Positions 1-5,947 are shown, counted from the stretch's first letter. The stretch is 6,076 bases of DNA from Gemmatimonadota bacterium (GCA_003220985.1 QHTY01000036.1:1-6076); one strand, 5' to 3'. A program made the numbers and translations. Notes: a model not told the origin generated them from the letters alone.

Positions 1-1014
1 CTGGCAGCGTACACGCGTGTGTTCTTCGCTGAGAACTACTGCTCGGGGGTGCCGCTCAGCTATCCCAACCCCGACGGGTCAGTGCTGAACGGGTCGCAGC
101 TCACCACGGCACAGATGCTGGATTCGGCGCTCTATCTGTTCGATCAGGCGTTGATCCGCGCGAACGCGCTGGCGCCGGTGACTGCTTCGGACACGGCGGC
201 GAAGCTGCAGATGCAGCGATTCGCGCGTGTGGGGAAGGCGCGGACGCTGTGGGACATGGGTCGCCTCGCCGACGCGGACACCGTAGCGTCCGTCGCCAAC
301 ATCCCCACGACATTCTCGTACCTGATCCAGCATGACCTGAACACGGCCCGTCAGCAGAACGGCGTCTACAGCGGCATGCGGAAGTTCAAGCGGTACGGCG
401 TTGCCAACGGGGAAGGCGGAGCTGGATTCCCGTGGCAAACTGTCCTGGATCCACGCACTCCGTTCACGCGTGTCCCGGCGAACAATAAGGGATTCGATGC
501 CTCGACAGAGCAGTGGGATCAGCTGCGGTATACGGATGAAAAGGCAGCTATCACGCTGGCCACCGGCTTGGAGGCGCGTCTCATCCAGGCCGAGGCAGCG
601 TTGGGCCGGGGCGATACGACGGGGTTCATGGCTCAGCTGAACGGGCTCCGGGCGTCGCCGCCCTCGTACATTCTCGCCGGCGTACAAGGGACGACGACTC
701 CAGCCGATCAACCGAGGCCCGTTGCGGCCATGGCGGCGCTGACCAATCCCGCCAACCCGACGGCAGCCGTCGACCTGCTCTTCAGCGAGCGCGCCCGCTG
801 GCTGTGGGGGACGGCACACCGGTTGAATGATCTCCGGAGGTTGGAGCGGGCGGTCGGCGTTCGAGGCGGCTACGGCCGGCCCGACGCCAGCGTGTTCCCA
901 ACGGGGGTGTACTTCAAGAACGGATTGACGTACGGGACAGATGTGAACTTCCCGATACCGCTGGACGAGCAGAACAATCCGAACTTCCAGCAGTGTCTGG
1001 ATCGTTTGCCCTAA
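1..1014 (+). CDS. SusD/RagB-like outer-membrane protein, C-terminal part (5' end outside window)
   Basis: The frame is open from the first base (LAAYTRVFF...), so the start, signal peptide and probable lipobox lie upstream; 337 residues are visible, ending at TAA 1012-1014. SusD-family proteins are surface lipoproteins built on TPR-like helices that cap a SusC-type TonB-dependent porin and help capture glycans, peptides or other polymers. Family marks seen: FAENYCSGVPLSYP near the visible start, helical repeats in the middle (FARVGKARTLWDMGRLADAD and LEARLIQAEAALGRGD), the C-terminal signature ERARWLW followed by HRLNDLRRL, and the closing FPIPLDEQNNPN, which matches the usual FPIP..E...NP ending. 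The partner SusC-like gene would be expected just upstream, but this cannot be seen. The substrate cannot be predicted. Gemmatimonadota carry many such pairs outside classical Bacteroidota polysaccharide loci. A terminator follows directly. Family assignment is firm; function beyond 'nutrient-binding partner of a TonB receptor' is not. Confidence 0.9.
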   Translation: MAAYTRVFFAENYCSGVPLSYPNPDGSVLNGSQLTTAQMLDSALYLFDQALIRANALAPVTASDTAAKLQMQRFARVGKARTLWDMGRLADADTVASVANIPTTFSYLIQHDLNTARQQNGVYSGMRKFKRYGVANGEGGAGFPWQTVLDPRTPFTRVPANNKGFDASTEQWDQLRYTDEKAAITLATGLEARLIQAEAALGRGDTTGFMAQLNGLRASPPSYILAGVQGTTTPADQPRPVAAMAALTNPANPTAAVDLLFSERARWLWGTAHRLNDLRRLERAVGVRGGYGRPDASVFPTGVYFKNGLTYGTDVNFPIPLDEQNNPNFQQCLDRLP

Positions 1015-1041
1015 CGTCGGGCTGATGAGGCAGCAGAACGG

Positions 1042-1071
1042 AGGAGGGGGCGTTCAGCCCCCTCCTTTTTT
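1042..1071 (+). terminator. Rho-independent terminator of the SusD-like gene
   Basis: A perfect 10-bp stem (AGGAGGGGGC at 1042-1051 with GCCCCCTCCT at 1057-1066) closes a 5-base loop, GTTCA, and runs into six T at 1066-1071. It begins 27 bases after the SusD-like stop codon. The T-tract favours termination of plus-strand transcription. Read from the minus strand the same hairpin is preceded by A and followed by TCCGTTCTG, so it is a poorer terminator there, though it may still act for the converging gene. The minus-strand stop codon (1070-1072) overlaps the T-tract. Confidence 0.9.
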
Positions 1072-1513
1072 AACCCTTCTTTGTCCGCACGAGAATGACG
1101 CCGCCGACGGCGTCCGTGCCGTAATACGTGGTCCCTTCCGCGCCGGTGAGCACCTCGATGCTCAGGACGGTGGACGCAGGCAGCTGCTGGAGCGTGATGA
1201 GCTCCTGGATGCGCACGCCGTCAATGAAGAGCATGGGCGATTCTTTGAGGAGGAGGCTGCTGCGGCCCCGCCGCCCCATCCCGGTCGCCTGCCCGTTGCG
1301 ATTCTCTCCGTAGGACATCTGCGGGACTTCGCGCCGCAGGACCTCCCAAGCGGTTTGTCCCCCGGAGCGGGCGATCATGGCCTCGGTGATCAGGATGCGC
1401 TCGCTGCCATTGGCGGGGACGACGGGAGCCGGGCGGAAGGATTTGCAGCTGCTGACAGCGAGAAGGAGTGAGACAACGGTGACGATCGTGCGGCCATTCA
1501 CTGAGGCGCTCAT
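1070..1513 (-). CDS. Small lipoprotein consisting of a TonB-receptor plug domain
   Basis: This 147-residue protein has a type II signal peptide: a short N-terminus with one Arg, a hydrophobic stretch at about 10-20 and the lipobox VSSC with Cys23. Lys24 follows, so no Asp inner-membrane retention signal is seen. Residues about 39-147 read as a TonB-dependent-receptor plug domain: a helix of the type ITEAMIARSGGQTAWEVLR, LFIDGVRI at 95-102, then LPASTVLSIEVLTG and the closing YGTDAVGGVILVRTKKG, which matches the usual 'YG..A.GGVI.I.TK.G' end of the plug. The protein stops exactly where a receptor's beta-barrel would begin, so no barrel is encoded. It is probably anchored to the outer membrane facing the periplasm. 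It lies 46 bases after the M23 gene and converges on the SusD-like gene. The start ATG (1511-1513) has a good ribosome binding site. The role is unknown: it may modulate a SusC-type transporter, or be a remnant of a receptor. The domain call is firm, the function open. Confidence 0.85.
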   Translation of the reverse strand: MSASVNGRTIVTVVSLLLAVSSCKSFRPAPVVPANGSERILITEAMIARSGGQTAWEVLRREVPQMSYGENRNGQATGMGRRGRSSLLLKESPMLFIDGVRIQELITLQQLPASTVLSIEVLTGAEGTTYYGTDAVGGVILVRTKKG

Positions 1514-1518
1514 GGCGG

Positions 1519-1523
1519 CCTCC
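1519..1523 (-). promoter_or_regulatory. Ribosome binding site of the plug lipoprotein
   Basis: GGAGG on the minus strand lies 5 bases before the ATG at 1513-1511. It supports this start and is the only strong Shine-Dalgarno sequence seen in the window. It lies inside a small GGCC-GGA-GGCC dyad (1518-1528) that could partly hide it, but the dyad is short and may be chance. Confidence 0.7.
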
Positions 1524-1559
1524 GGCCAAGGTCAACAGCGAACGACGGGATAGCTCAAG

Positions 1560-2501
1560 TCAATCCACGATCGCGTCCGGCAGCACGTACTTCATCGGAT
1601 CGGCCGGGTGGCCGTTCACCCATACCTCATAGTGCAGGTGCGGTCCCGTCGACAACCCCGTCGAGCCGACCTTCGCGATTGGTTGGCCGCGTTTCACGCG
1701 TTGCCCGCGCACCACCAGAATCTTCGAGCAGTGCGCGTAGCGCGTGACGAGCCCGTAGCCGTGATCGATCTTGAGCGTGTTGCCGTAGCCTTCGATCCAC
1801 GTCACTTCGGTGACGATGCCGGCGGCGGGCGCGTCGATCTCCATGCCCATCGGCGCGGAGACGTCGATGCCCTCGTGCGGGCGCGCCAAGTGCAGAATCG
1901 GATGCACGCGCTCACGCGCGAACGCGCTCGTCAACCAGCCCTTGGTCGGCATGATGGACGGCATCGCGGCGTAGCGCGAGCGCTGGCTCGAGGCGGAGTC
2001 GTACGCTTCGTTCAGCGAGTGCACGAGGATGTTGGCGCGGCGCGTGAGCTGATCCATGTCGACGCGCGCGGCGAGCGCCGCCTGCCCGTTCGCACCCGCG
2101 GCCGCCAGGCTGTCGCGCTCGAACCACTGACCGCTGGGGCCCCCGATGCCCGCCTGCTGCACATCCTTGTCAATCGGCGAGAGCCCGGCGAGGAGCCGCA
2201 ACGCCTGCTCGCGCTCGCCGAACACGTTCAGCGTGTCGCGCAGGCCGGCGAGGCGCTCGCGCAGGCGCTGAATCTCACTCGCGAGCAGCTGGTTCTCGCG
2301 CTCGAGCGCGCGACTGCGCGTGACGCTGACACCGCGCGACAGCGCCGTGCCGCCCAGCACGAGGAACAGCAGCGCGACAACGCTGCCGATACCGACGAGT
2401 GCCTTGACGACGGTCTGCGAGACTTCTACGGCGCGGGAGGAACCCGAGCCGTGAGGGACCAGCATGACGGTCCAGCGACGGTCTGCCTGCTTCTTCTTCA
2501 T
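1560..2501 (-). CDS. Membrane-anchored M23 (LytM-type) metallopeptidase
   Basis: A 313-residue protein of the M23 family, zinc endopeptidases that cut peptide cross-links of peptidoglycan, or act as catalytically dead regulators. Here the active site is complete: H209 and D213 in HEGID, H257 in RYAH, and H288 and H290 in GPHLH. H209, D213 and H290 should bind zinc, and H257 and H288 assist catalysis. Domain order: a cytoplasmic N-terminus with the RRWTVMLVPHG motif often seen in membrane M23 proteins, one transmembrane segment at about 32-54, a coiled coil rich in Leu, Glu and Arg at about 62-100, a linker, and the M23 domain at about 185-305. The enzyme therefore sits in the inner membrane with its catalytic part in the periplasm. 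I chose the ATG at 2501. The frame stays open upstream to 2720, but that extension is Pro/Arg-rich, would run into metG and has no family resemblance. No Shine-Dalgarno precedes this ATG, but a promoter does, only a few bases away. Confidence 0.92.
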   Translation of the reverse strand: MKKKQADRRWTVMLVPHGSGSSRAVEVSQTVVKALVGIGSVVALLFLVLGGTALSRGVSVTRSRALERENQLLASEIQRLRERLAGLRDTLNVFGEREQALRLLAGLSPIDKDVQQAGIGGPSGQWFERDSLAAAGANGQAALAARVDMDQLTRRANILVHSLNEAYDSASSQRSRYAAMPSIMPTKGWLTSAFARERVHPILHLARPHEGIDVSAPMGMEIDAPAAGIVTEVTWIEGYGNTLKIDHGYGLVTRYAHCSKILVVRGQRVKRGQPIAKVGSTGLSTGPHLHYEVWVNGHPADPMKYVLPDAIVD

Positions 2502-2512
2502 ATGGGGATGCA

Positions 2513-2542
2513 AACATAAGATGCGGTGCAGACCCGCGTCAA
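2513..2542 (-). promoter_or_regulatory. Candidate sigma70 promoter of the M23 gene, nearly leaderless
   Basis: On the minus strand TTGACG (2542-2537; consensus TTGACA) lies 18 bases from TATGTT (2518-2513; consensus TATAAT). Transcription would begin near 2505-2507, some 4-6 bases before the ATG at 2501. This would explain why that ATG lacks a Shine-Dalgarno sequence. The promoter lies in the 92-base metG-M23 gap (2502-2593), in which no terminator was seen, so read-through from metG is also possible. Based on sequence match only. Confidence 0.45.
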
Positions 2543-2593
2543 ATCTGGAGAATGTGCGCTCCGTCACGTCCTTTCGGGGCAGCGAGGGAGGCC

Positions 2594-4117
2594 CTAGCCC
2601 GGGGCGTCCTTGGGGAACAAGGGGGCCAACTTGGACACCCGCCATCCAGTTACCGAGAGGTTGGTGGTGTCCGCGAGCCGAAGGTCGCCGACATTCCGCG
2701 GGGCGCCGAGCGCGGTCCAAATCGCGGCGGCCTTTTCAGGAATGAACGGAACGGACAGCAGCGCCAGTCGCGCGACGGTGCGCACCAAACTCGCCAGCAC
2801 TTGGTCGAGCTCCGGGTCGCGTTTGTCCTTGGCGAGTTTCCAGGGGGCGGTCTCTTCCACGTAGCGGTTCGCCCGCGAGGCGAGCTCGATGATGCGCGTC
2901 GCACCTGCTTGCAGCTCGTTTGCATCCATCGCCTGCGTGTACGCGAGCGTAGCTTCCTGCCCCGCGCGTTCGAGTGGTGAGTTCGCGGCAGCGGCGTCCG
3001 GGACGACGCCCTGGCGGTAACGCTCCACCATCGATAAGGACCGTGACACGAGATTGCCGAACGTGTCGGCGAGGTCTGCGGTGTAGCGCGCGTCGAAGCG
3101 CTCCCAGGTGAAGTTGCCGTCGTTTTCGAACCCGACTTCGCGCAGCAGGAAATACCGCAACGCGTCGGCGCCGTGCCGCTCGATGGCCGCGTCGAGGCTG
3201 ACCGCCGTGCCGGCCGTCTTGCTCATCTTGACTCCTTCCCAATGCACGTAGCCGTGGGCCCACACCTGGCGCGGCAGCTCGATCCCGGCGGCGAGCAGCA
3301 TCGCCGGCCAGAGGGTGCAGTGGAATCGCGTGATCCCCTTCCCGATGACGTGCAGGTCGGCCGGCCAGAGCCGCTCGTACCGGGGGTCGGGAAACCCGGT
3401 GGCGGAGAGGTAGTTGATGACCGCGTCGAACCACACGTACACCGTTTGCTCGGCGTCACCGGGGAAGGGAATCCCCCACGGGAGCCGCTGTCGTGAGATG
3501 GACACGTCCTGCAGCCCGGCCTCGATCAGCCGCACGACTTCGTTGCGGCGGATCGCCGGCTCGACGCGGAACGCGCCCGATGCGATCAGCGCGAGCAGGC
3601 GCGGCCCGTAGGCGCTCAGCCGGAAAAAATGGTTGCGCTCCTTCGTGGCCACCAGCTCGAGCGTGGGATGCTCGATGCAGCGGCCGTTCACGATCTGCGC
3701 GCCCTGCTTGAACTCCTCGCAGCCGGTGCAGTAGAGGCCCTCGTAGTCCGCCACGAACAGGTCGTCGGCGCGCCGCTCCTGGATGCGCTCGAGCAGCGCC
3801 ACCACAGCGCGGATGTGGCGCGGCTCGGTCGTACGGATCCAATCGTCATTGCTGCAGAGCAGCCGCCGCCAGTAGTCGGCGAACGTCGCGGTCATCCGAT
3901 CGACCCACTCGCGCGGCGTCACACCGGCGCGCTCCGCCGCCTGAACCACCGACTGGCTGTGCTCGTCCATTCCCATCACGAAGTGGACCTGCTCGCCGCG
4001 CAGCCGCCGGTAGCGGGCGATGCAGTCGGCGCCGACCTTCTCCAGGGCGTGCCCCAGGTGGGGATCGCCATTGGAATAATCGATGGCGGTGGTGAGGTAG
4101 AACTTCGCCCCCCCCAC
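2594..4117 (-). CDS. metG: Methionyl-tRNA synthetase, short form
   Basis: A 507-residue class I aminoacyl-tRNA synthetase that charges tRNA-Met with methionine in the cytoplasm. The Rossmann core opens with KFYLTTAIDYSNGDPHLGH, giving the HIGH motif as HLGH at 20-23. The zinc knuckle uses C130, C133, C147 and H150, a Cys3-His set like that of the Thermus enzyme. VYVWFDAVINYLSATGFP at about 226-243 and HVIGKG...RFH at 256-266 are further core blocks, and the KMSKS loop is KMSKT at 297-301. The helical anticodon domain has GNLVSR (N355, R359) and PW at 425-426, matching the E. coli residues that read CAU. The protein ends after this domain, so the C-terminal EMAP-like tRNA-binding and dimerisation domain is absent. 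Oddities: GKG where GKD is usual, AGT after KMSKT where a Gly-Asn pair is usual, and TADLAD where N.DLAN is usual. The start is GTG at 4117, overlapping the ricT stop by one base (TAGTG) with no clear Shine-Dalgarno, so coupled translation is likely. An ricT-metG neighbourhood is common in other phyla. Confidence 0.95.
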   Translation of the reverse strand: MGGAKFYLTTAIDYSNGDPHLGHALEKVGADCIARYRRLRGEQVHFVMGMDEHSQSVVQAAERAGVTPREWVDRMTATFADYWRRLLCSNDDWIRTTEPRHIRAVVALLERIQERRADDLFVADYEGLYCTGCEEFKQGAQIVNGRCIEHPTLELVATKERNHFFRLSAYGPRLLALIASGAFRVEPAIRRNEVVRLIEAGLQDVSISRQRLPWGIPFPGDAEQTVYVWFDAVINYLSATGFPDPRYERLWPADLHVIGKGITRFHCTLWPAMLLAAGIELPRQVWAHGYVHWEGVKMSKTAGTAVSLDAAIERHGADALRYFLLREVGFENDGNFTWERFDARYTADLADTFGNLVSRSLSMVERYRQGVVPDAAAANSPLERAGQEATLAYTQAMDANELQAGATRIIELASRANRYVEETAPWKLAKDKRDPELDQVLASLVRTVARLALLSVPFIPEKAAAIWTALGAPRNVGDLRLADTTNLSVTGWRVSKLAPLFPKDAPG

Positions 4118-4989
4118 TACAATCGCAGCTGCTCGAGCGCGACGACGCGGGTGGCCCCGTCATCAGCGCGGAGTGTGACCCGCTCCCGGAAGATGTCCAC
4201 GGACACGACGCGCGCGTTCCCTTCGGCGGTCTGGATCGTTTTGCCTTCCTTCGGGAAGCGCTTGCGCTGCTGCACGTAGAAATCGTGCTCGTAGTGCAGG
4301 CAACAGAGCAGGCGACCGCACGGGCCGGAGATCTGCACGGGATTCAGCGACAGGCCCTGCGCCTTCGCGAGCGAGAGACTGACGGGTCTCCCCTCCGGTA
4401 GCCAGCTGGCAATGCACAGCTGGCGGCCGCAGCGGCCGATGCCGTCCAGGCGCTTGGCCTCGTCGCGCGCGCCGATCTGGCGCAGCTCGATGCGCGTGCG
4501 GAACAGACCGGCGAGGTCCCGCACGAGCGCGCGGAAATCCACACGCTGCTCGGCGGTGAAGTAGATCGTGAGCTTGCGCTTATCCCACTGCCATTCGGCG
4601 TCGGACACCTTCATCGGCAGGTTGTGCTGGCGCACCCGGTCGCGGACCGTACGCCGCACGTCGTCTTCATGGATTCGCAGGTCCGCGGCGATCTTGCGGT
4701 CGTCCGGCGTAGCGATGCGGACGATGTGCCTTAGGGGCTGGGGGCTTGGGGCTGGGAGCTCGGCAGTTCCCGAATCCCGAACCCCTGGCCCCGAGTCCCC
4801 GTTACAGGCCCCACACCGTTGACACTTCTTCTCCGCGATCCCACCAACGGCCGATACCACTCCGAAATCCTGCCCACGCTCGACCTCGACGATGACAGGA
4901 GTCTCGAGGCGGAGGGAGGAGGAGTCTTCGGACCAGGTGAAGTATTCACGCCGGTTGCCTTTGAACCGGACTTCGATGACGGACGTCAA
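4117..4989 (-). CDS. ricT: RicT/PSP1-domain protein with an in-frame repeat insertion
   Basis: A 290-residue PSP1 C-terminal-domain protein, the orthologue group of Bacillus RicT (YaaT). In B. subtilis it joins RicA and RicF in an Fe-S complex that assists RNase Y in mRNA maturation; in other phyla the role is less known. Family blocks seen: an N-terminal domain (VIVEVERGQDFGVV at 32-45), RIATPDD at 91-97, LPMKVSDAEWQWDKRKLTIYF, then VDFRALVRDLAGLFRTRIEL, RQIGARDEAKRLDGIG, and the two cysteine motifs CGRQLC (C187, C192) and CGRLLCC (C224, C229, C230). The first motif has Ile at 193, where a second adjacent Cys is usual. An extra CxxCxxC (C56, C59, C62) comes just before a 24-residue low-complexity stretch (63-86) that is the translation of a phased heptamer repeat; homologues usually have a short link here. 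The start is TTG at 4989, one base after the accA stop and preceded only by a weak GAGAAG. The next in-frame stop upstream is at 5002-5004 and no better start lies between, so TTG is favoured. Confidence 0.93.
   Translation of the reverse strand: MTSVIEVRFKGNRREYFTWSEDSSSLRLETPVIVEVERGQDFGVVSAVGGIAEKKCQRCGACNGDSGPGVRDSGTAELPAPSPQPLRHIVRIATPDDRKIAADLRIHEDDVRRTVRDRVRQHNLPMKVSDAEWQWDKRKLTIYFTAEQRVDFRALVRDLAGLFRTRIELRQIGARDEAKRLDGIGRCGRQLCIASWLPEGRPVSLSLAKAQGLSLNPVQISGPCGRLLCCLHYEHDFYVQQRKRFPKEGKTIQTAEGNARVVSVDIFRERVTLRADDGATRVVALEQLRL
4734..4756 (+). other. G-quadruplex motif on the plus strand (template strand of ricT)
   Basis: Four G-runs of 4, 5, 4 and 3 bases are separated by loops of 2, 3 and 2 bases (CT, CTT, CT). 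This fits the canonical G-quadruplex pattern with short loops. The plus strand is the template strand for ricT, so a folded structure here could hinder RNA polymerase. Seen as a pattern only. Confidence 0.65.
4769..4800 (-). other. G-quadruplex motif on the minus strand (ricT mRNA sense)
   Basis: Five G-runs of 4, 4, 4, 3 and 3 bases, read on the minus strand from 4800 to 4769, are separated by loops of 4, 3, 3 and 4 bases. This motif would be present in the ricT mRNA itself, about 190 bases after the start codon. It competes with hairpin formation against the C-rich part that follows in the same RNA. Confidence 0.6.
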
Positions 4990-4990
4990 T

Positions 4991-5947
4991 TCACTTCTCG
5001 GTTAGCGCACCCATGGAAAGGTACTTCTCCTCGCGGCGTTTGAGGAGCTTGTCCGTCTTGAGTCTGCGCAGCTGGCCGAGATGGCGCTGCAGCGCGTCGC
5101 CGAGTGCGGCGGCGGCCGCGTCCGGGTCGGAGTGGGCTCCGCCAGGCGGTTCGGGCACGATTTCATCGATCACGCCCAGATTCAGGAGGTCCTGCGCCGT
5201 GATCTTGAGCGCCTCGGCGGCGCGCTCACGCTGGCTGGCGTCTTTCCACAAGATCGCAGCGCATCCCTCCGGGGAAATGACCGAATAGACCGAGTTCTCC
5301 AGCATGAGCACGCGGTCGGCGAGCCCCACGGCGAGCGCGCCGCCCGACCCACCCTCCCCGATCACCGCGGTGACGATGGGTGTCGGCAGCGACGCCATTT
5401 CGAGCAGGCTGGTGGCGATCGCTTCGGCCTGGCCGCGCTCCTCGGCGCCCAGTCCAGGGTAGGCGCCGGGTGTGTCGACGAGCGTGATCACCGGTGCGCC
5501 GAACTTCGCGGCCAGGCGCATCAGGCGCATGGCTTTGCGATAGCCCTCCGGATGCGCCATCCCGAAGTTGCGGTACAGATTCTCCTTGGTGTCGCGGCCC
5601 TTTTGATGGCCGATGACCATGACGCTGGTGCCGTCGAGCCGCGCCCAGCCGCCGATCATCGCCGGATCGTCCCGGTACAAGCGGTCCCCGTGCAGCTCGA
5701 CGAAATCCGTAAAAACCGTATTGACGTAGTCCAACGGGTAGGGGCGACGGGGATGGCGCGCCACTTGGACGCGCTGCATGGGCGTGAGATTGCGATAGAT
5801 CTCGACGCGCAGCGTCGCCAGCTGTTCCTCGAGCGGCCGCACCTTCTTGACGAGGTCGGCATTGTCGCCGGCCACGCGCTTCAGCTCCTCGATCTGCTTT
5901 TCCAGCTCGAGTAATGGTTTTTCGAAGTCGAGGCTATATGTGGCCAT
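4991..5947 (-). CDS. accA: Acetyl-CoA carboxylase, carboxyltransferase subunit alpha
   Basis: A 318-residue protein, close to the 319 of E. coli AccA. With AccD it forms the carboxyltransferase that moves CO2 from carboxybiotin on AccB to acetyl-CoA, giving malonyl-CoA, the first committed step of fatty-acid synthesis, in the cytoplasm. Family marks: the N-terminal helix LDFEKPLLELEKQIEELK, then LTPMQRVQVARHPRRPYPLDY at about 55-74, FVELHGDRLYRDDPAMIGG, the IGHQKGRDTKEN segment at 112-123, MAHPEGYRKAMRLM, the crotonase-like block VDTPGAYPG at 157-165, the GEGGSGGAL oxyanion loop at 198-206 and ISPEGCAAILWKD at 224-236. No key block is missing. The ATG at 5947 was chosen because the AccA family starts there; the frame runs back to 6028, but that stretch overlaps the upstream gene and is Arg-rich. 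The ATG shares its A with the upstream TGA (TGATG) and has no clear Shine-Dalgarno, so translational coupling is likely. accD is not in the window. Confidence 0.97.
   Translation of the reverse strand: MATYSLDFEKPLLELEKQIEELKRVAGDNADLVKKVRPLEEQLATLRVEIYRNLTPMQRVQVARHPRRPYPLDYVNTVFTDFVELHGDRLYRDDPAMIGGWARLDGTSVMVIGHQKGRDTKENLYRNFGMAHPEGYRKAMRLMRLAAKFGAPVITLVDTPGAYPGLGAEERGQAEAIATSLLEMASLPTPIVTAVIGEGGSGGALAVGLADRVLMLENSVYSVISPEGCAAILWKDASQRERAAEALKITAQDLLNLGVIDEIVPEPPGGAHSDPDAAAAALGDALQRHLGQLRRLKTDKLLKRREEKYLSMGALTEK

Larger units (their letters stand above)
4734..4803. repeat. Ten phased heptamers, G-rich then C-rich, inside ricT
   Basis: On the plus strand the block divides exactly into 7-base units: GGGGCTG, GGGGCTT, GGGGCTG, GGAGCTC, a central GGCAGTT, then CCCGAAT, CCCGAAC, CCCTGGC, CCCGAGT and CCCCGTT. 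The G-tracts of the left half face the C-tracts of the right half, so the block can fold into a long imperfect hairpin centred near 4767, with four G/C clamps separated by small internal loops. It is translated as residues 63-86 of RicT (NGDSGPGVRDSG... ending PSPQPL), with no stop codon. Similar G/C-tract heptamers occur between genes in some GC-rich soil bacteria, as far as I recall. An origin as an inserted repeat element is inferred. Confidence 0.8.

Noticed and set aside
79..819. A 246-codon minus-strand open frame opposite the SusD-like gene
   Set aside because: The plus strand has clear SusD signatures; the minus frame is Arg-rich and resembles no family.
1514..1559. A TTGACC motif in the gap before the plug lipoprotein as a promoter -35 element
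   Set aside because: There is no room for a -10 box and start site before the ribosome binding site, and no TATAAT-like sequence at proper spacing.
1608..2519. A 303-codon plus-strand open frame opposite the M23 gene
   Set aside because: It is the antisense shadow of a gene with a full M23 active site; its translation is rich in Arg, Ala and His with no domain pattern.
2502..2593. A possible terminator after metG
   Set aside because: No hairpin followed by a T-run on the minus strand could be found in this gap.
2502..2720. A 73-residue N-terminal extension of the M23 protein
   Set aside because: It overlaps metG by more than 120 bases, is Pro/Arg-rich and precedes the natural start MKKKQADRRW; the candidate promoter also lies within it.
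3629..4279. A 216-codon plus-strand open frame across the metG-ricT junction
   Set aside because: It crosses two conserved genes on the other strand and encodes nothing recognisable.
4734..4803. Reading the heptamer block as a CRISPR array or as an insertion-sequence end
   Set aside because: The units are 7 bases with no spacers, and there is no transposase, target duplication or terminal inverted repeat around them.
5081..5914. A 277-codon plus-strand open frame opposite accA
   Set aside because: It lies wholly inside the well-conserved accA and shows only the Arg/Gly/His-rich composition of GC-rich antisense frames.
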